Assembly: GCF_009870125.1 (NCBI RefSeq)
Contig: NC_046683.1
Span: forward strand, 67,285,869 to 67,349,868
DNA: 64,000 nt
Source: Drosophila pseudoobscura
Taxonomy: Eukaryota > Arthropoda > Insecta > Diptera > Drosophilidae
Direction: 5' to 3'
Below, in pieces: positions 13,722-25,321 of the stretch. A program made the translations under genes and the position numbers. A model generated the notes under the pieces. It was given only the letters and a program-made list of their open reading frames with translations, was not told the DNA's origin and searched no databases. The stretch's first letter is position 1, and every line of letters starts with the position of its first letter.

Positions 13722-16700
13722 CTAATTGGGGTACTTGAGAGCATCGTAGTAGCCCCCGCCATTGACCGCCACCGATGTGGGGGGCGGAGCTATGGGCGGC
13801 AGGTAAACCGGTTTGCGATCTATCGATCGATCATGGATCCATGATCATGATGGTTCTGATGGTGGTGCTGCGCCTGCGCCTGTGCCTGCGCCTGTGCCTG
13901 CGCCTGTGCCTGCGCCTGTGCCTGCGCCTGTGCCTGTGCCTGCGCATGGGCCTGCGCATGGGCTTGGGCCTGAGCGTGCTGGATGGTGGACAGGCCGGGA
14001 AGCTGCTGCAGCGATAAGGAGCGGAAATCTGCCGGAGGGAAAACCGATTAAAGTGGGAAAGTCTTTTTTATGGACAAGCGCTAAAATTCACACTACGTCG
14101 CGACGGCGGCGGCGGCAACTATAAAACACAAAAAGTCCATCAACTGAGGGAGTGATAGATTACCATATGTTGTTTCCTCCATCCATCCAACTTCGTGGCG
14201 GTAATCCGAGATGTGAACCGTCAGCAATTATATTGCCCTGATTGACGCGAACACCCAGGCACTCGTTTAACTCTACCCTTTGAGGGCTGCCCAGACCCTA
14301 GACTTCAGACGCCCCCCCTAATCCCCGACAGTTCCACTCACCGTTATCCAAGCGATTGACACTTGTTGCATAGGAATAGCCCGCAGCCACGAGACTGGCG
14401 GCTGGCGCATAATCACTTTGAAGCGCCGGCACCACAGATCCAGCTGGAGAGGAGCCTGGGCCGGAGCCCATACCCAGGGCAGGGTGGGCCATCGGCGGGG
14501 TGGAAGATCCATTCAAATTATTGCCTCCTGTCAAGCAAGAGATGTTTGAGTACTGGGGCAGACCGCCAATGCCCACACCCGGGGATCTACTGTGAGCGGC
14601 ATGAACATTCCAGGCATCCCCGAAACCCTGAGCGCCAGCCGGGGAGACGCCATTCGGTCCAGGACTGTAATCATAGCTGGCATAAGCAGGAGAGGCATAG
14701 AAGTTGGCATTGTCCTGAAGGAGATTCGAGAAAGAGAAAGAGAGAGAGCGAGAGCTTAGTTGAAGAGGATCTACATAGACGAAGTGCTTGACAGTAATCA
14801 CCATTCCCGCATCTCCATAACTGCCAGCGTAAAAGCCATTCGCAAGACCTGCATGCGACTTGACCTTGATCTTAGAGCGATATCCACGCGGACGACGCCT
14901 CAGGCTTCCCTCATCCTCGAACAAGTGCGCCGAGTTTTCGTCGATTGTCCAGTAGTTGCCTTTGCCTGGCTTTCCAACACCCATGCCCTTGGGCAGCTTC
15001 TTGAAGCACTCGTTCAGGCTGAGATTATGACGCACCGAGTTCTTCCATCCGACATATGGCCCGTTGAAGAACTCGTAGCTGCCGAAAGACAAAAGTTGAT
15101 AATCGGGCGTTTATTTATTTGGCTGTGCTGGCGAAAACCCAATTAAAAATTCTGATTTCGTTAGGGGACCCTGGAGAGTGGACCCTTGGACACTTGGACC
15201 CGTGGACCCTTGGACCCCTGAAGCACTGAAAACACCCGGCAACAGAAACAATCAAACGATGTCAGCTTAAAAGCCTCTCACGCATGTCGTCGTCTCCTCC
15301 CCCTTCCCGTGCCAGCAGTCGGACAAAGCTCAAGTGGATTTCCGTCTCGTCGCCGAAATGGCAATCGAAATCAAAATCCAAACACGCCGCCAGAAATACG
15401 AGATACTCGTATCTGAAGGATGCGCATTGGAGCTATGAGGGGAAAGCGGAGAATTTGGGCTTGGGAAGGGAATCGGCTGACTAAATAAAATCGGTTGCAA
15501 ATAAATAAACCCCCAGTAACACTGATCGTCTCTGTATGTGTCTGTGTATGTCGATATGTGTATGTCGCGGGGATCCGAGTTCCCAGTGTCGATATCGCCA
15601 ATAGTCCCCATCTTTGGTTCTATTTTTCTACATACATGTCTCCGTGTGACGGCGCGTGTTATTCGAGAGCTTGAGAAAGCAGTGACCGGCCAGTTGTGGT
15701 ATTTGTTACTTGGAAAAGTCATTTGAAGAGAAATATAAAATTATGTTATGTTACTTTCCCGCTTGGTCATTACTATAGCTCCTAAGAAATCGAAATATAA
15801 TTTTCGGAACTTATCGCTTAGAAAGCCGCACTTCTAGAGACCTCCATATTTATTGTGTATCATGTGAGTCCTTGGTTATATTTTGTCGCTTATCCCTCTT
15901 TCTCTGCTTGGATCTTCAAGTAAGACTGTCTTCCATCCGTTCGAAACACCAATAGATACCACTAATTGAACGATCTTTAAGATACAGCATGAACAAATAA
16001 CTATAGTGCTAGTGGCTTCTCTGTTCTAATGCCTATCGAATGGCAAGAATCGAATAAATATCGAATTCCCCTACTCCTAATCCCGATCCCCAATAGCTTA
16101 CCTCTTCTGCAAATACCCATAAATCTCCGAGAGTGTGAGCTTTCCCGAGGGCGACTCCTTGATGGCGTGTCCAATCATATTGATGTAACTCATAGCGGGT
16201 TTTTCCGGACGCCGAGTTCCGGACTTTTTAGTTGTATCTGGACTGGTAATATCTTGGGCCTTCAAACCACCCGACTTGCCCTGGGAGCTCTGACTGGAGG
16301 CTGGTGCTGGTGGCAAGGAATCAGAGCCATTGAGGGACTTGGCAGGCGAGGAGCTGGCGCTGGAGTAATTCGGAACGGACATTCCATGGGCATTGGTGAT
16401 GACCTGCGTGGGCGAGGCAGAGATTGGCATATAGGCACTACCTGGGGGTGAGTGCTGCTCGTGATGCTCATGATGCTCGTGATGCTCATGATGCTCATGA
16501 TGCTCATGATGCTCATGATGCTCATGATGCTCCTGATGCTCATGATGCTCATGGTGCTGCTGATGCTGCTGCGGATGGTGATGCTGCAACTGTGGCTGTG
16601 GATCCACCTCGTGGCTGGTCAGCAGCTGGTAATCATTAGCACTGAGGATTGTATTGTTCGAGCAGTACTTAATGGTCGATGTGTACTGGTGGTTCATCGG

Positions 16701-17213
16701 CTGCAGTTGCATTTGCAGCGGTGGTGCCTTCACCGACGAGGAGCTCACGTACTGCATGTCCTGATCCGTGGGCGTCTTCGAGCTGGAATTCGGCGACATG
16801 GAGCCCGCCGAATGGGATTGGGCCGTCATCAGCGCGCCGTATGGTGGAATGGGACTCGACGAAGCCGGCGGCGTTCCCATGCTATGCAGAGCATTCAGGC
16901 TGTAGTGCTGTGAGGTGGGCGTGGCCATGCCACTGGCATCCATATAGCACTTGCGATCCATGTACTCGATATTGGGCTTCTCATCGATCATATCAGTGGG
17001 CGACTCACCACCCCCGCCCATTCCAGTCTGATAGCCACCGCCAGGAGGGAGCAGATTGCTCGTGCGATACAGATGCACGGAATGGCTGGCAGGATGCGAA
17101 TGATGCGGATGTGGGTGGGTGAATGGATGCGGATGGTAGTAGGAACCCCCCAGCTGGTCCACACTCATGGCCGAGCGGCCATTCAGATCAGAAACTTCTT
17201 CACTTTTTATCAT
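13722..17213 (-). CDS. bin: biniou, FoxF forkhead transcription factor (last exon with apparent frameshift)
   Basis: Four coding exons on the minus strand: 17213-16102, 15078-14802, 14714-14342 and 14028 onward. The forkhead domain runs from about residue 335 to 430, split by intron 1 after YGYLQK; it contains [18 protein letters not shown] and the FoxF-type tail [16 protein letters not shown]. The start [12 protein letters not shown] and the sequence after the forkhead match Drosophila biniou. FoxF/bin is a nuclear regulator of visceral mesoderm. Exon 4 encodes [17 protein letters not shown], a long Ala-Gln run and His-rich sequence, then meets TAG at 13822-13820, giving 656 aa. The conserved biniou C-terminus ([10 protein letters not shown] ... 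[12 protein letters not shown]) follows at once in another frame, ending at TAG 13724-13722. Intron 2 is only 87 nt, in frame and stop-free. Confidence 0.93.
13863..13950 (-). repeat. GCNCAG hexanucleotide repeat encoding Ala-Gln in bin
   Basis: A tandem array of 6-nt units giving alternating Ala-Gln (with a few Ala-His) in the last bin exon. It is probably length-variable between strains. It lies just upstream of the apparent frameshift but keeps its own frame. Confidence 0.85.
16452..16560 (-). repeat. 9-nt repeat encoding His-His-Glu in bin
   Basis: Around a dozen tandem 9-nt units built on ATGATGCTC (plus strand) encode a run of His-His-Glu triplets in the first bin exon, ahead of the forkhead domain. 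The frame stays open, so it is a coding repeat. Confidence 0.85.
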
Positions 17214-19752
17214 GTTTCACTTTTTAAAAAAATTTCGTTCCAATATTTCTTTTCGATCCTACGTACTCCTTTCGAAATCTCCTTGTTTTCTATGTTTATT
17301 TTTGCTCTACCGATCCTTGTGTGTTCCGTTACAAGTACCGTTCGCTTTGGCTGTTTTCGATCAAGTGAATGCGAGAATGCATCCATCTGCTGGCGCTCCC
17401 TCCTGGCTGGACGCCACTTGAACGGAATTCTTTTTTTAGTTACGCAAAACGTTCGCATCGCTCTCTCATAGGTCTCTCTCGCTCTCGCTCTGGCTCTCTC
17501 TATCTCTTTTTCTGTATGGCTGTGTAGGTTTCTTTTTCTCTCTGGCTGGCAATTGGTTCGTTCAATTGATCGGAATGGAATTTTTAATGCTGGCAACTGC
17601 CAACTTTCGTCATTGGAGATCGGGAAGGGTGTATGCTATGTAAGGTATCTGAACACTTTAATAGAAATCCATGTTATTGTCCAAGGTATCCAATTGGATA
17701 TTCAAAAGGAAAATAAAGTACATGCTCTGATATTTCTTGTTCTAAATGGAAATCTCTCATTCCTCATTTCTTATTCATTGCCGATCAAATACCTTGGTTT
17801 TGTACTCCCGCTGTGAGCGTCTGTGCAGTCAACAGTTAATAAATACATAGTCGGGAAAAACCCAGAGATCCGATCCCCAAAATATTGAACCCAAAAATAA
17901 ATTGGTCTACGGATTTCGAGGAAAAGGAAGCCGCAGTGGCTGGTGGCTGGTGGCAGCATTCGAAACGAGCTGTTAATTGATTTAGTCGTTCTCTGTTCTG
18001 TTCTCTGTACGGCCTGATCACGGGACGTACAGCAGCAGCAACCCTCTCCCTTCCCTGCCGTGAGTGCCGCCATTGCTGTCAGCACTACGCCGACGCGACC
18101 GTGAGATGGCGACGTTCTGCCTCTTGGAAAGCGAGAACGAGAGAGAAAGAGAGAAAGAGGGAGCGAGAGCGAGAGCGAAAGAGAGAGCCAGCGCATGAGG
18201 CAACGAAACGTTTCAATTCCCCCAAAAACCCCAAAGAGATACAGCGAGCGAGCACACGGGGCGGCACACGCACAAAGATACAGATACATTTTGTGGCCGC
18301 TGGCGGCGGGAGACACACGGAGGCGGAGTTTTGTTTATATTTCACGAAATTCTATTTGTCAGATTGGGAAAATCGGACGGGGGGAAAATCGGTATGGAAA
18401 ATTCATGCCGTTTTATTTTCTGGCCGCCTGAAAGATATTTTAATTTCCTTGGATTTTTGGCAAATACTCGCTTCTCAAGCCACTCGCAATTTTCCACGAA
18501 TTTCCGAAAGCAATTGCCGAGTTTACCCAGTTCTTTAGTGGTTCCATTGGAGCGCAAAGATACTTTTCACTGTTGGCCATTTTTCTTACGGCTTCTGCGT
18601 TTTTGGCGGCCATAAATTAATTTTACTTTTGATTATTATTACTTCTACCTATTGTTGGCTTTTCTTTTCTCTTATTTTTTTTTCAGCTGTTTGCGTTTCA
18701 GGAATTTATCGTCGGGTGAGGAATAAATTAAACAGTCCCCAATAGATCATGGACCCCGAACCGATGCAAGAAAATTATTAATTGCATTGGATCCCCAGAA
18801 AACACGGAGGAGCAATGACTAAGAATAATCAAAATTATGGGTATATTCTGGCATATACATAGCTCCAAGAAAGGTGTTAACTATGTATATATATGGTAAA
18901 TGTAGCATGATGATAAATTAAGCAATAAGTCAATCGGGAAATTTATTCAAATGAGTCTTTAGAAGTTTAGGTGTAAGTTTGTTAGATTCTACATCCAAAG
19001 CTTCCTAGTCTCTATCCTTCTGATCAGCACTTTGATGATTCAGTCGGGCAGTAATTTGGTCAAAAATATGTTTATAAATCGCTGAATATCTGCCGGACAC
19101 GGCATCCCTGTCAGGTTTTATTTTTGCATTTCCCGGTACGACATCTTGTCTTTATAGGAGGTTATTTATAGCCATCAGGCTATAAGGCGTTCGTTCAGCC
19201 AATGCACTGGCCAAGCGACCACACATCGCGCTCCATGTGCGTCACCCATAACTGGGTCAACAGTTCCGTTCGGCCAACAGATTACGATCAAGTAGCCATC
19301 TTCGAATCGATCCGCACATCACATCAGTGCGATCCAGGTCCTAGAGTCGTCCCAGTGTGAGCTCCGATCCTCTTCAATGGAATAGCCATTGCCCCTGCTG
19401 TAGCCACCGAAACAGTCATAATAAACATAGACCAAGGGAATTCCCAAACAAAAGCTGTCATCATTCCACATTGTTGTTCCGTTTTTCAAGTTCAGATAAT
19501 CATAATAAAGCGATAAGTCTGCATAGATCGTTCGATGGTACGGTGTGGTATGGTATGGTATGGCTTCTGTTTTGCTTTTAATTTTTAATGTTAATGTTAT
19601 TAAATGGCCGAAAATTGTTTACTACTATGCGATGTTTGTAAACAAAATTGTGTATACGACGGGTTGCCATTGCCGTCGCCTTCTCAAAAGAATACTACAA
19701 TCCAATATTATACCATACACCATATCCAATCGCATCCCATTGATGACCCTAA

Positions 19753-19783
<31 letters not shown>

Positions 19784-22700
19784 GTATCTTTATCCATCTC
19801 TCTCCGCTCCAGTTTGCATCTCTATGGCATTGTATAAACTGTAGTTTTAATAAACATTTAACAATTAAACGCTTTACTCTAAACACACAATCTCATAGAA
19901 CCAACACCATGACCATCTTTTTGTATATAGTAGAAGAAGGAGCAGCATTTGGAATTGTTTTTGCACACTGACCTACAACAACTGGTAAAAGCAAACAATT
20001 GCATCTAAACGGAGCCCTCGTTCCTCTGCCATCCCGATTCTCGATCTGCCACGCCCACTAATTATTAAACAGTTTTTACGCCTCAAAAAGTCCAGAGCAA
20101 AGATCAGTTTAGTGGAAGTGGAAGAGGGAGAGAGAGAGAGTGCGAGTGCGAGTGCGAGAAAGAGATGGTATGTACATGCATTTGGAAAAACAGGGATACA
20201 TTTGAAGGGAATATTGAAATGTGATTTTATACAATTTCCAAACTTTGGATGGATATTCTTGTTTAATATTTATTTATTCTATATCTACTCAATATATGTA
20301 AACATATGTCTTCATATTTATATATTCAATACAAAATTAACACTATTTTTCTTTGTGTATCGCTACAAGAATTTCAAAATATTTACACAAGAGTTGCTGC
20401 CCCAAAAATTATGCCGTCTAGTTAAACTTTCCCCCCTGACCATAGAGCGCTTGCCACTGGCTGACCAACATTTTTTTGTTTAAATATTTAGATATTCGTC
20501 TGTGCAATTTGTTGCTTAGATCTCACTCAAAATGATTCCAATCTCCGATAGCATCAAATGATTTGCTCTCTCTCTCTGTCTCTGTCTCAGAGTTTTGATT
20601 ACGATCACGTGTTGGTTGGTCGAAAAAAAACACGAAATGAAATACACAAACAGAATATTATTTTCTTTCCTTTTTTGTTTAACTATAGACCTCTTAAGTT
20701 GTTATTGTTGTTTCCCACGACTTTGTTTGTCTGTTTTTGTAAATATTTATGCGATACCAACGCTTAATTCTCCATTAAACGGGAGCTGTTCTGTGTTTTG
20801 AGTGGTTCGCGGATACCGTTTGGTTGGTTGGATCGGTGTGGTTGAGTTGACAAACTTTTGTGGATTGGATGTTATGGATTGATTGGTGTAAAGTTTTTAG
20901 TGGTAAACAGGGTACGGATAGATACGGAAGTCTATCCCCATCTGTGTTTGTGATATATATTTCCTTTTATATATATGTACATATATATTATCAATTATTT
21001 AATTCAAAAGAAATCAAATAAAATATGTTTATACTAGATTGTACAATGGAAAATGTTTTAAGCATTAAAACGCCTTGAAAAACAATTACCCGTATATCAA
21101 AAACTACATACATATATTCAATACCAAGTTTTATCATTAAAGCCAGATTCCTCTCATTCTTTTGGCCCTACTTCTACCAGACCCCTTGGATTTTCAATCT
21201 TTGCCTCCTGTTGTGACCCAACGATTACCACACTTTGGCACTTCTCTGGGGGCCCATAAACACCTTTGCCGCTGTGATATGTCCATGTGTTTGTATGTGT
21301 GGAGCTCTATGTGTATCCAAGATGGCCGACGCCTTGCGCAAGATGGCCAAGAATTTGCCGTTTTGTCGATGCCATTGCCAAACTATGCAAACTATGGCAG
21401 CTATCGTAAAAGTTCAAATCCCACTACCTTCTCTTCCTCTCCAGCTATACCCCCACTAGTTCACCCTGCTGTACCTCCTTCCCTTCTGTATGCCCTCCCT
21501 CGTCTGGCGCTTTACGCTTTCAGCTGTCGAAGCGGTCGCAATAAAACTGAAGAATTTATAGACTTGCGATCCATTTTGGTGCGCAATAATGGCGCCAAAT
21601 GTACAAAAATTGAGAAAATAACAACACCAACAAAAAAGCAAGAAAAGCCAAGATAAATCTAAAGAAGAAAAGAGAGAGAGAGAGAGAGATATACAAAAAA
21701 AAAGTATGCAACTTTGTATAGGAAGCAGTGTTTTTGGGGGAGCACAAGCACTCTCAATCGATCGGCAAACGGCAAACGGCAATCGACAATCTGATCCTCA
21801 CACAAAAGCCATTTCCACTTTGGGGTCCGGTTTTTCTCTTGTTTAGCTTTTAGTTTAATAGCCGGTACTTAAGAATGCGTTGACGCTGACTCACTCCCAA
21901 CAAATCCGTGCTGATCGGATCGGAAGGGGCCGCGACACAGGAAACAGATACAAATACAGATACAGATACAGATTGTACATAGAACATCTGATGCGATATA
22001 CGCTGAAAATGGGGGAATTTACTTGCCTCTCATCGATTCCGCAACGTTAGCAGTAATTAATCTTTTGGTTTAAGCGCTCTCTGGCCAAATTGGAAGGAAG
22101 CAGCCCCCATTGCTGATTATGTGAAAAGTGCCCAACGTTCACCCGATCCGAACTTCGATCTTCCAGTATTCCTTCGATCGCATCCATTGGATTGGTTGGC
22201 ATCTGTTTCGTTTCATTTGACGCTCATTGTCGTCATTGGTTCTGTGTGCTTCTCCCTGTCGTTCGCTTTTCTCTTTGTTCTTCTTCCTGGCCTTTTGTAG
22301 CTCCCCCCTCTCCTTTTCCCGTCTTGTGGGGGTATTTTTTATGGGTCTTGGTCTCTGGCCTTCGAGGGCAGCGCACCTGTGGGGCCTAAAAATATCCGTT
22401 GATCCGAGTTGAGGGTGAAATATGCCCCGGCCAGCATTGAAATGTCATGATGATTGGTGGAACTGATTCCAAAAACTTGACAGTTGAATGCTGAAACTTT
22501 GGGTTATAAAGATATTTCGCTGATCACTGTGGAATTTTCAAGCATAAAAAGCTTCACTTGAAGATCTGTAATTCTGCGATCAGAATATCAATGAAAGTTA
22601 TCTTCAAACTACATTTATGTGGGAATAGTCTCCCAACCAGATCGATGCCTGTTCCTGAAAAGATTCCTATTTATAAATGAGTATTGCTTTCAGGCACCTT

Positions 22701-23263
22701 GAACCCCCATGAACAACAAGATCATATACGAGTATATGTATGTACATACACATGTACATAGGTCTCTCCCCTGACAGCTAATCATCACGCGATCATTAGT
22801 GAAAAGAAAAACAAGATCGGTTACCCAGACCACATATGTATCATGTTCGAGTGGATGTTTCATCGTCAACGGGAGGGGAAAGGAGAAAAAACAAATAAAT
22901 TTAAATTTCTCTATGGTTTAATCGACGGCGACATCCTGACGCAGCAGTCGCCTAATTATCCACACCATAAATTGACGACGAACCAATTGACGACAAATAT
23001 TTTGACATGGCGCCGCCTGGACGTTTCTCCCCCTCCTCTTGCAATGGCTGGGACGGGGACATCATCACGGCTAATGTGTGGTCGGCACTTGAGAAGCAGT
23101 CGGTAGCCCGGACTCTAGGAAATATGTAACCGAAAACCCAAAACTGCAAACATAGCAACATTTTGAGAGGAAGGAAAACCCACACACACATGTCTGTCAG
23201 TCGAATGTCAGTATAATTCAGAAACACACATCGTTGAGGCAACATATAAATCAAAATTCCAGT
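17214..23263. other. bin 5' flank, no gene recognised
   Basis: Six kilobases upstream of bin with no supported coding region. It contains GA/CT-rich tracts (17.46-17.54, 18.12-18.19, 19.75-19.81, 20.12-20.17 and 21.67-21.69 kb), TATGTACATA-type AT repeats and AT-rich spacers. The bin promoter and mesodermal enhancers would be expected here, but none can be pinned down by eye. Confidence 0.55.
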
Positions 23264-23599
23264 ATGAATCGCTTGACGAACTCCACTTTCCTGAAGATGA
23301 GCGATGCCCTGATGTCCACCCGAAGGACCAAGTCCAAGAAGGGCAACCAGAAGGACTGTTGCCAGGACTCCAACCAGAAGAAGCCCTGCTGCCCGAAGCA
23401 GAAGGACAGCTGCCCAAAGCAAGATTGTTGCCCCAAACAGGATTGTTGTCCGAAGCAAGATTGCTGCCAGGATCAGTGCAAGAAGGATTCCTGCCAGAAT
23501 GACTGCTGCGAGGATTCCTGTCAAAAGCAGAATTGCTGCGATCAGGATCCGTGCAACAAAAAAGGAGGCAAGGGCGGCAAGAAGGGCTGGTTTGGATAG
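23264..23599 (+). CDS. Cys/Lys-rich repeat protein, don juan-like paralogue
   Basis: Predicted 111-aa protein, one exon, beginning MNRLTNSTFLKMSDALMS at the first ATG. After a 25-30 residue N-terminus the protein is almost entirely Cys, Lys, Gln and Asp, with repeated KQDCCPKQ units and paired cysteines, and ends KKGGKGGKKGWFG. The N-terminus matches that of the gene at 25738-25322 (STF..K.SD..M...R.KS.K), so the two are paralogues. Short Cys/Lys repeat proteins of this kind (don juan, Mst(3)CGP) are known in Drosophila as sperm-tail or sperm-mitochondrial components. A testis role is inferred from that likeness. AAATCAAAATTC at 23248-23259, just before the ATG, resembles the ACATCAAAATTT translational control element of Mst(3)CGP genes, though its placement next to the ATG is uncertain. 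No intron is needed. Confidence 0.75.
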   Translation: MNRLTNSTFLKMSDALMSTRRTKSKKGNQKDCCQDSNQKKPCCPKQKDSCPKQDCCPKQDCCPKQDCCQDQCKKDSCQNDCCEDSCQKQNCCDQDPCNKKGGKGGKKGWFG

Positions 23600-24970
23600 A
23601 AATACCTGTACCTGAGCCCCAGAACAGAAGTACGATTCAATTACTTTTAGACAAAATAGAATAGCAATACAATACAAAAGAATAAACAGATTTTAATAGA
23701 AATCCAAAACATCTGCATCTGTATATAGTACTTAATCCCGCAAAATATATAGTGTAGAACAATTGCTAACCCACCAATCTTCAAAAGGATTTTTGATAAC
23801 CCCATTTTTATGATTTCAAACGTCACACCAACAATATGAGGCCGCAGAATCGTAAAGGAAAATCAAATAATCTCATCAACTAAAATTAGCCGCTTCAATC
23901 TGTTTACATTGGGAAAGCAAGTAATAATTACCCAAAAAAAAAAAAATCGAGAGTTTCTCATATAAGTATTACAACGATCAATCGCATTGGGAAATCCAAG
24001 GCAAAGAAAATTAGAAAATCAGGCGGTAGCAGAACAAATTTTCTATTCCATTCCCAACTCTTGTGCTGACAAGTGCGACGCGACCCGTGCCCGTGATGGA
24101 AGGGGAATTTTATTTTATCAGTTGTTTACATTAGGCCTAGGAGAAAAAACCAAAAATACAGATCTTACACGGCCAGAGCCATACGGCTGCAACCTGCCCT
24201 GCGACGAAACGTAGGAGGGGGAGCCAGAGGCAACAGCAGCAGCAGCAGCAGCAGGAAACAAAAGTCAGTGCCAGTGCAATTGAATTGCCATAAAATCGGA
24301 GGAAGAGCAGGAGAAACGAGTGCAGGAGATGGGGTATATGGACCATCCCAGCATTCAAAAGCATCCTCTGACCCACCCACCTTCAAGCGGGAAATTTATG
24401 GATTCCCCGGTGTCTGAACTTTTGTCGTGAATTTGGGAACCAGATGATCTCGCATTGAGAGCTGAGAAATCGCAGTCGTACGCGGGGGCTCTTTTAAGCA
24501 CCTGCTAGATGATACAATGCAGTTTTTCCCCAGAATAATGCAACAATCATAATAATATTTTCCCCAAATTAGGTTCTGTATTTCTCAATATTGTTCACTT
24601 TAAATTTTGATGATTCTCCGCTACGACTTGGGTACGGCCTCTGGGTCTCTCATATGGTAGGTCGGCGGAGAGTTAGAGACATACATACATCGTAAACTGC
24701 CCATGGAAATTCTTTTTTATCACTTGTCTATGTAGTGCCTCCTCCCTGCCGTTTTTGGGCTATTTTTGCTCTGATCTTAGTTGTTGCTTTATGGCTTTAT
24801 AATGTCTGCGCGCGTTCCGTTTTATGATCTTGCTGTAAAATTGGCCCCCGGCAACAATATGGTAGTCCATTATTCGGCAGGGGGAATCGGTCCCTCTTCT
24901 AGAAAAAAGGAAAGAATAAACTCTACATCAAGAAAGATCATGTTATGCATTAACTATTTGATATTACCTT
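23600..24970. other. intergenic, between the Cys-rich gene and small ORF
   Basis: No gene recognised. Likely 3' UTR of the Cys-rich gene near 23600-23700 (AATAAACA near 23681). A short CAG run (24235-24254) and AT-rich spacer follow. Confidence 0.5.
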
Positions 24971-25129
24971 CTATCGTTTAGGTTCCTTTTCTTCAAACAC
25001 CTCGGTATTTTCACCCTTCTGGAACCCCTTGCACTTTTCCCAGAGAGTGCTGAAGAGACCAATTCCATTCCCATTGGACACGCGATGCCTGAGGATCAGC
25101 AGAGTATTGTTGGATACCATCAGGAACAT
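24971..25129 (-). CDS. possible small protein, 52 aa, unidentified
   Basis: A 52-codon open frame on the minus strand begins MFLMVSNNTLLILRHRVSNG and ends EVFEEKEPKR then TAG. The composition is balanced and not repeat-driven: a short hydrophobic start, a central LFSTLWEKCKGFQKG and an acidic-basic tail. The frame stays open for 17 codons before the ATG without another ATG, so it could be an exon of a longer transcript. It lies 193 nt beyond the 3' end of the don juan-like gene, on the same strand. I do not recognise the family. It might be a chance ORF. Confidence 0.35.
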   Translation of the reverse strand: MFLMVSNNTLLILRHRVSNGNGIGLFSTLWEKCKGFQKGENTEVFEEKEPKR

Positions 25130-25321
25130 AGTGTTATATTCACAGGTAGAGCGCCAGAAAAAAACCAGTTCGAGGAGAATCGAGTTCTAGTGTTTGGGAT
25201 ACTGAAAATTTTGATTTCGGAAATGTAATGGAAGTATATGTTTCGATTGGCCCACTGAGATAAATTTGTTTCATTTCTCAGTTGTTTTTTTTTTTTTTAG
25301 ATTTTTTGAATTTTTCCAATT

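Noticed and set aside
13775-14124. Plus-strand frames rich in Arg-Leu or Ala-Pro repeats
   Set aside because: Shadows of the Ala-Gln repeat in the last bin exon.
16424-16913. Plus-strand frames rich in Ala-His-Asp or Met-Leu repeats
   Set aside because: Shadows of the His-His-Glu repeat in bin exon 1.
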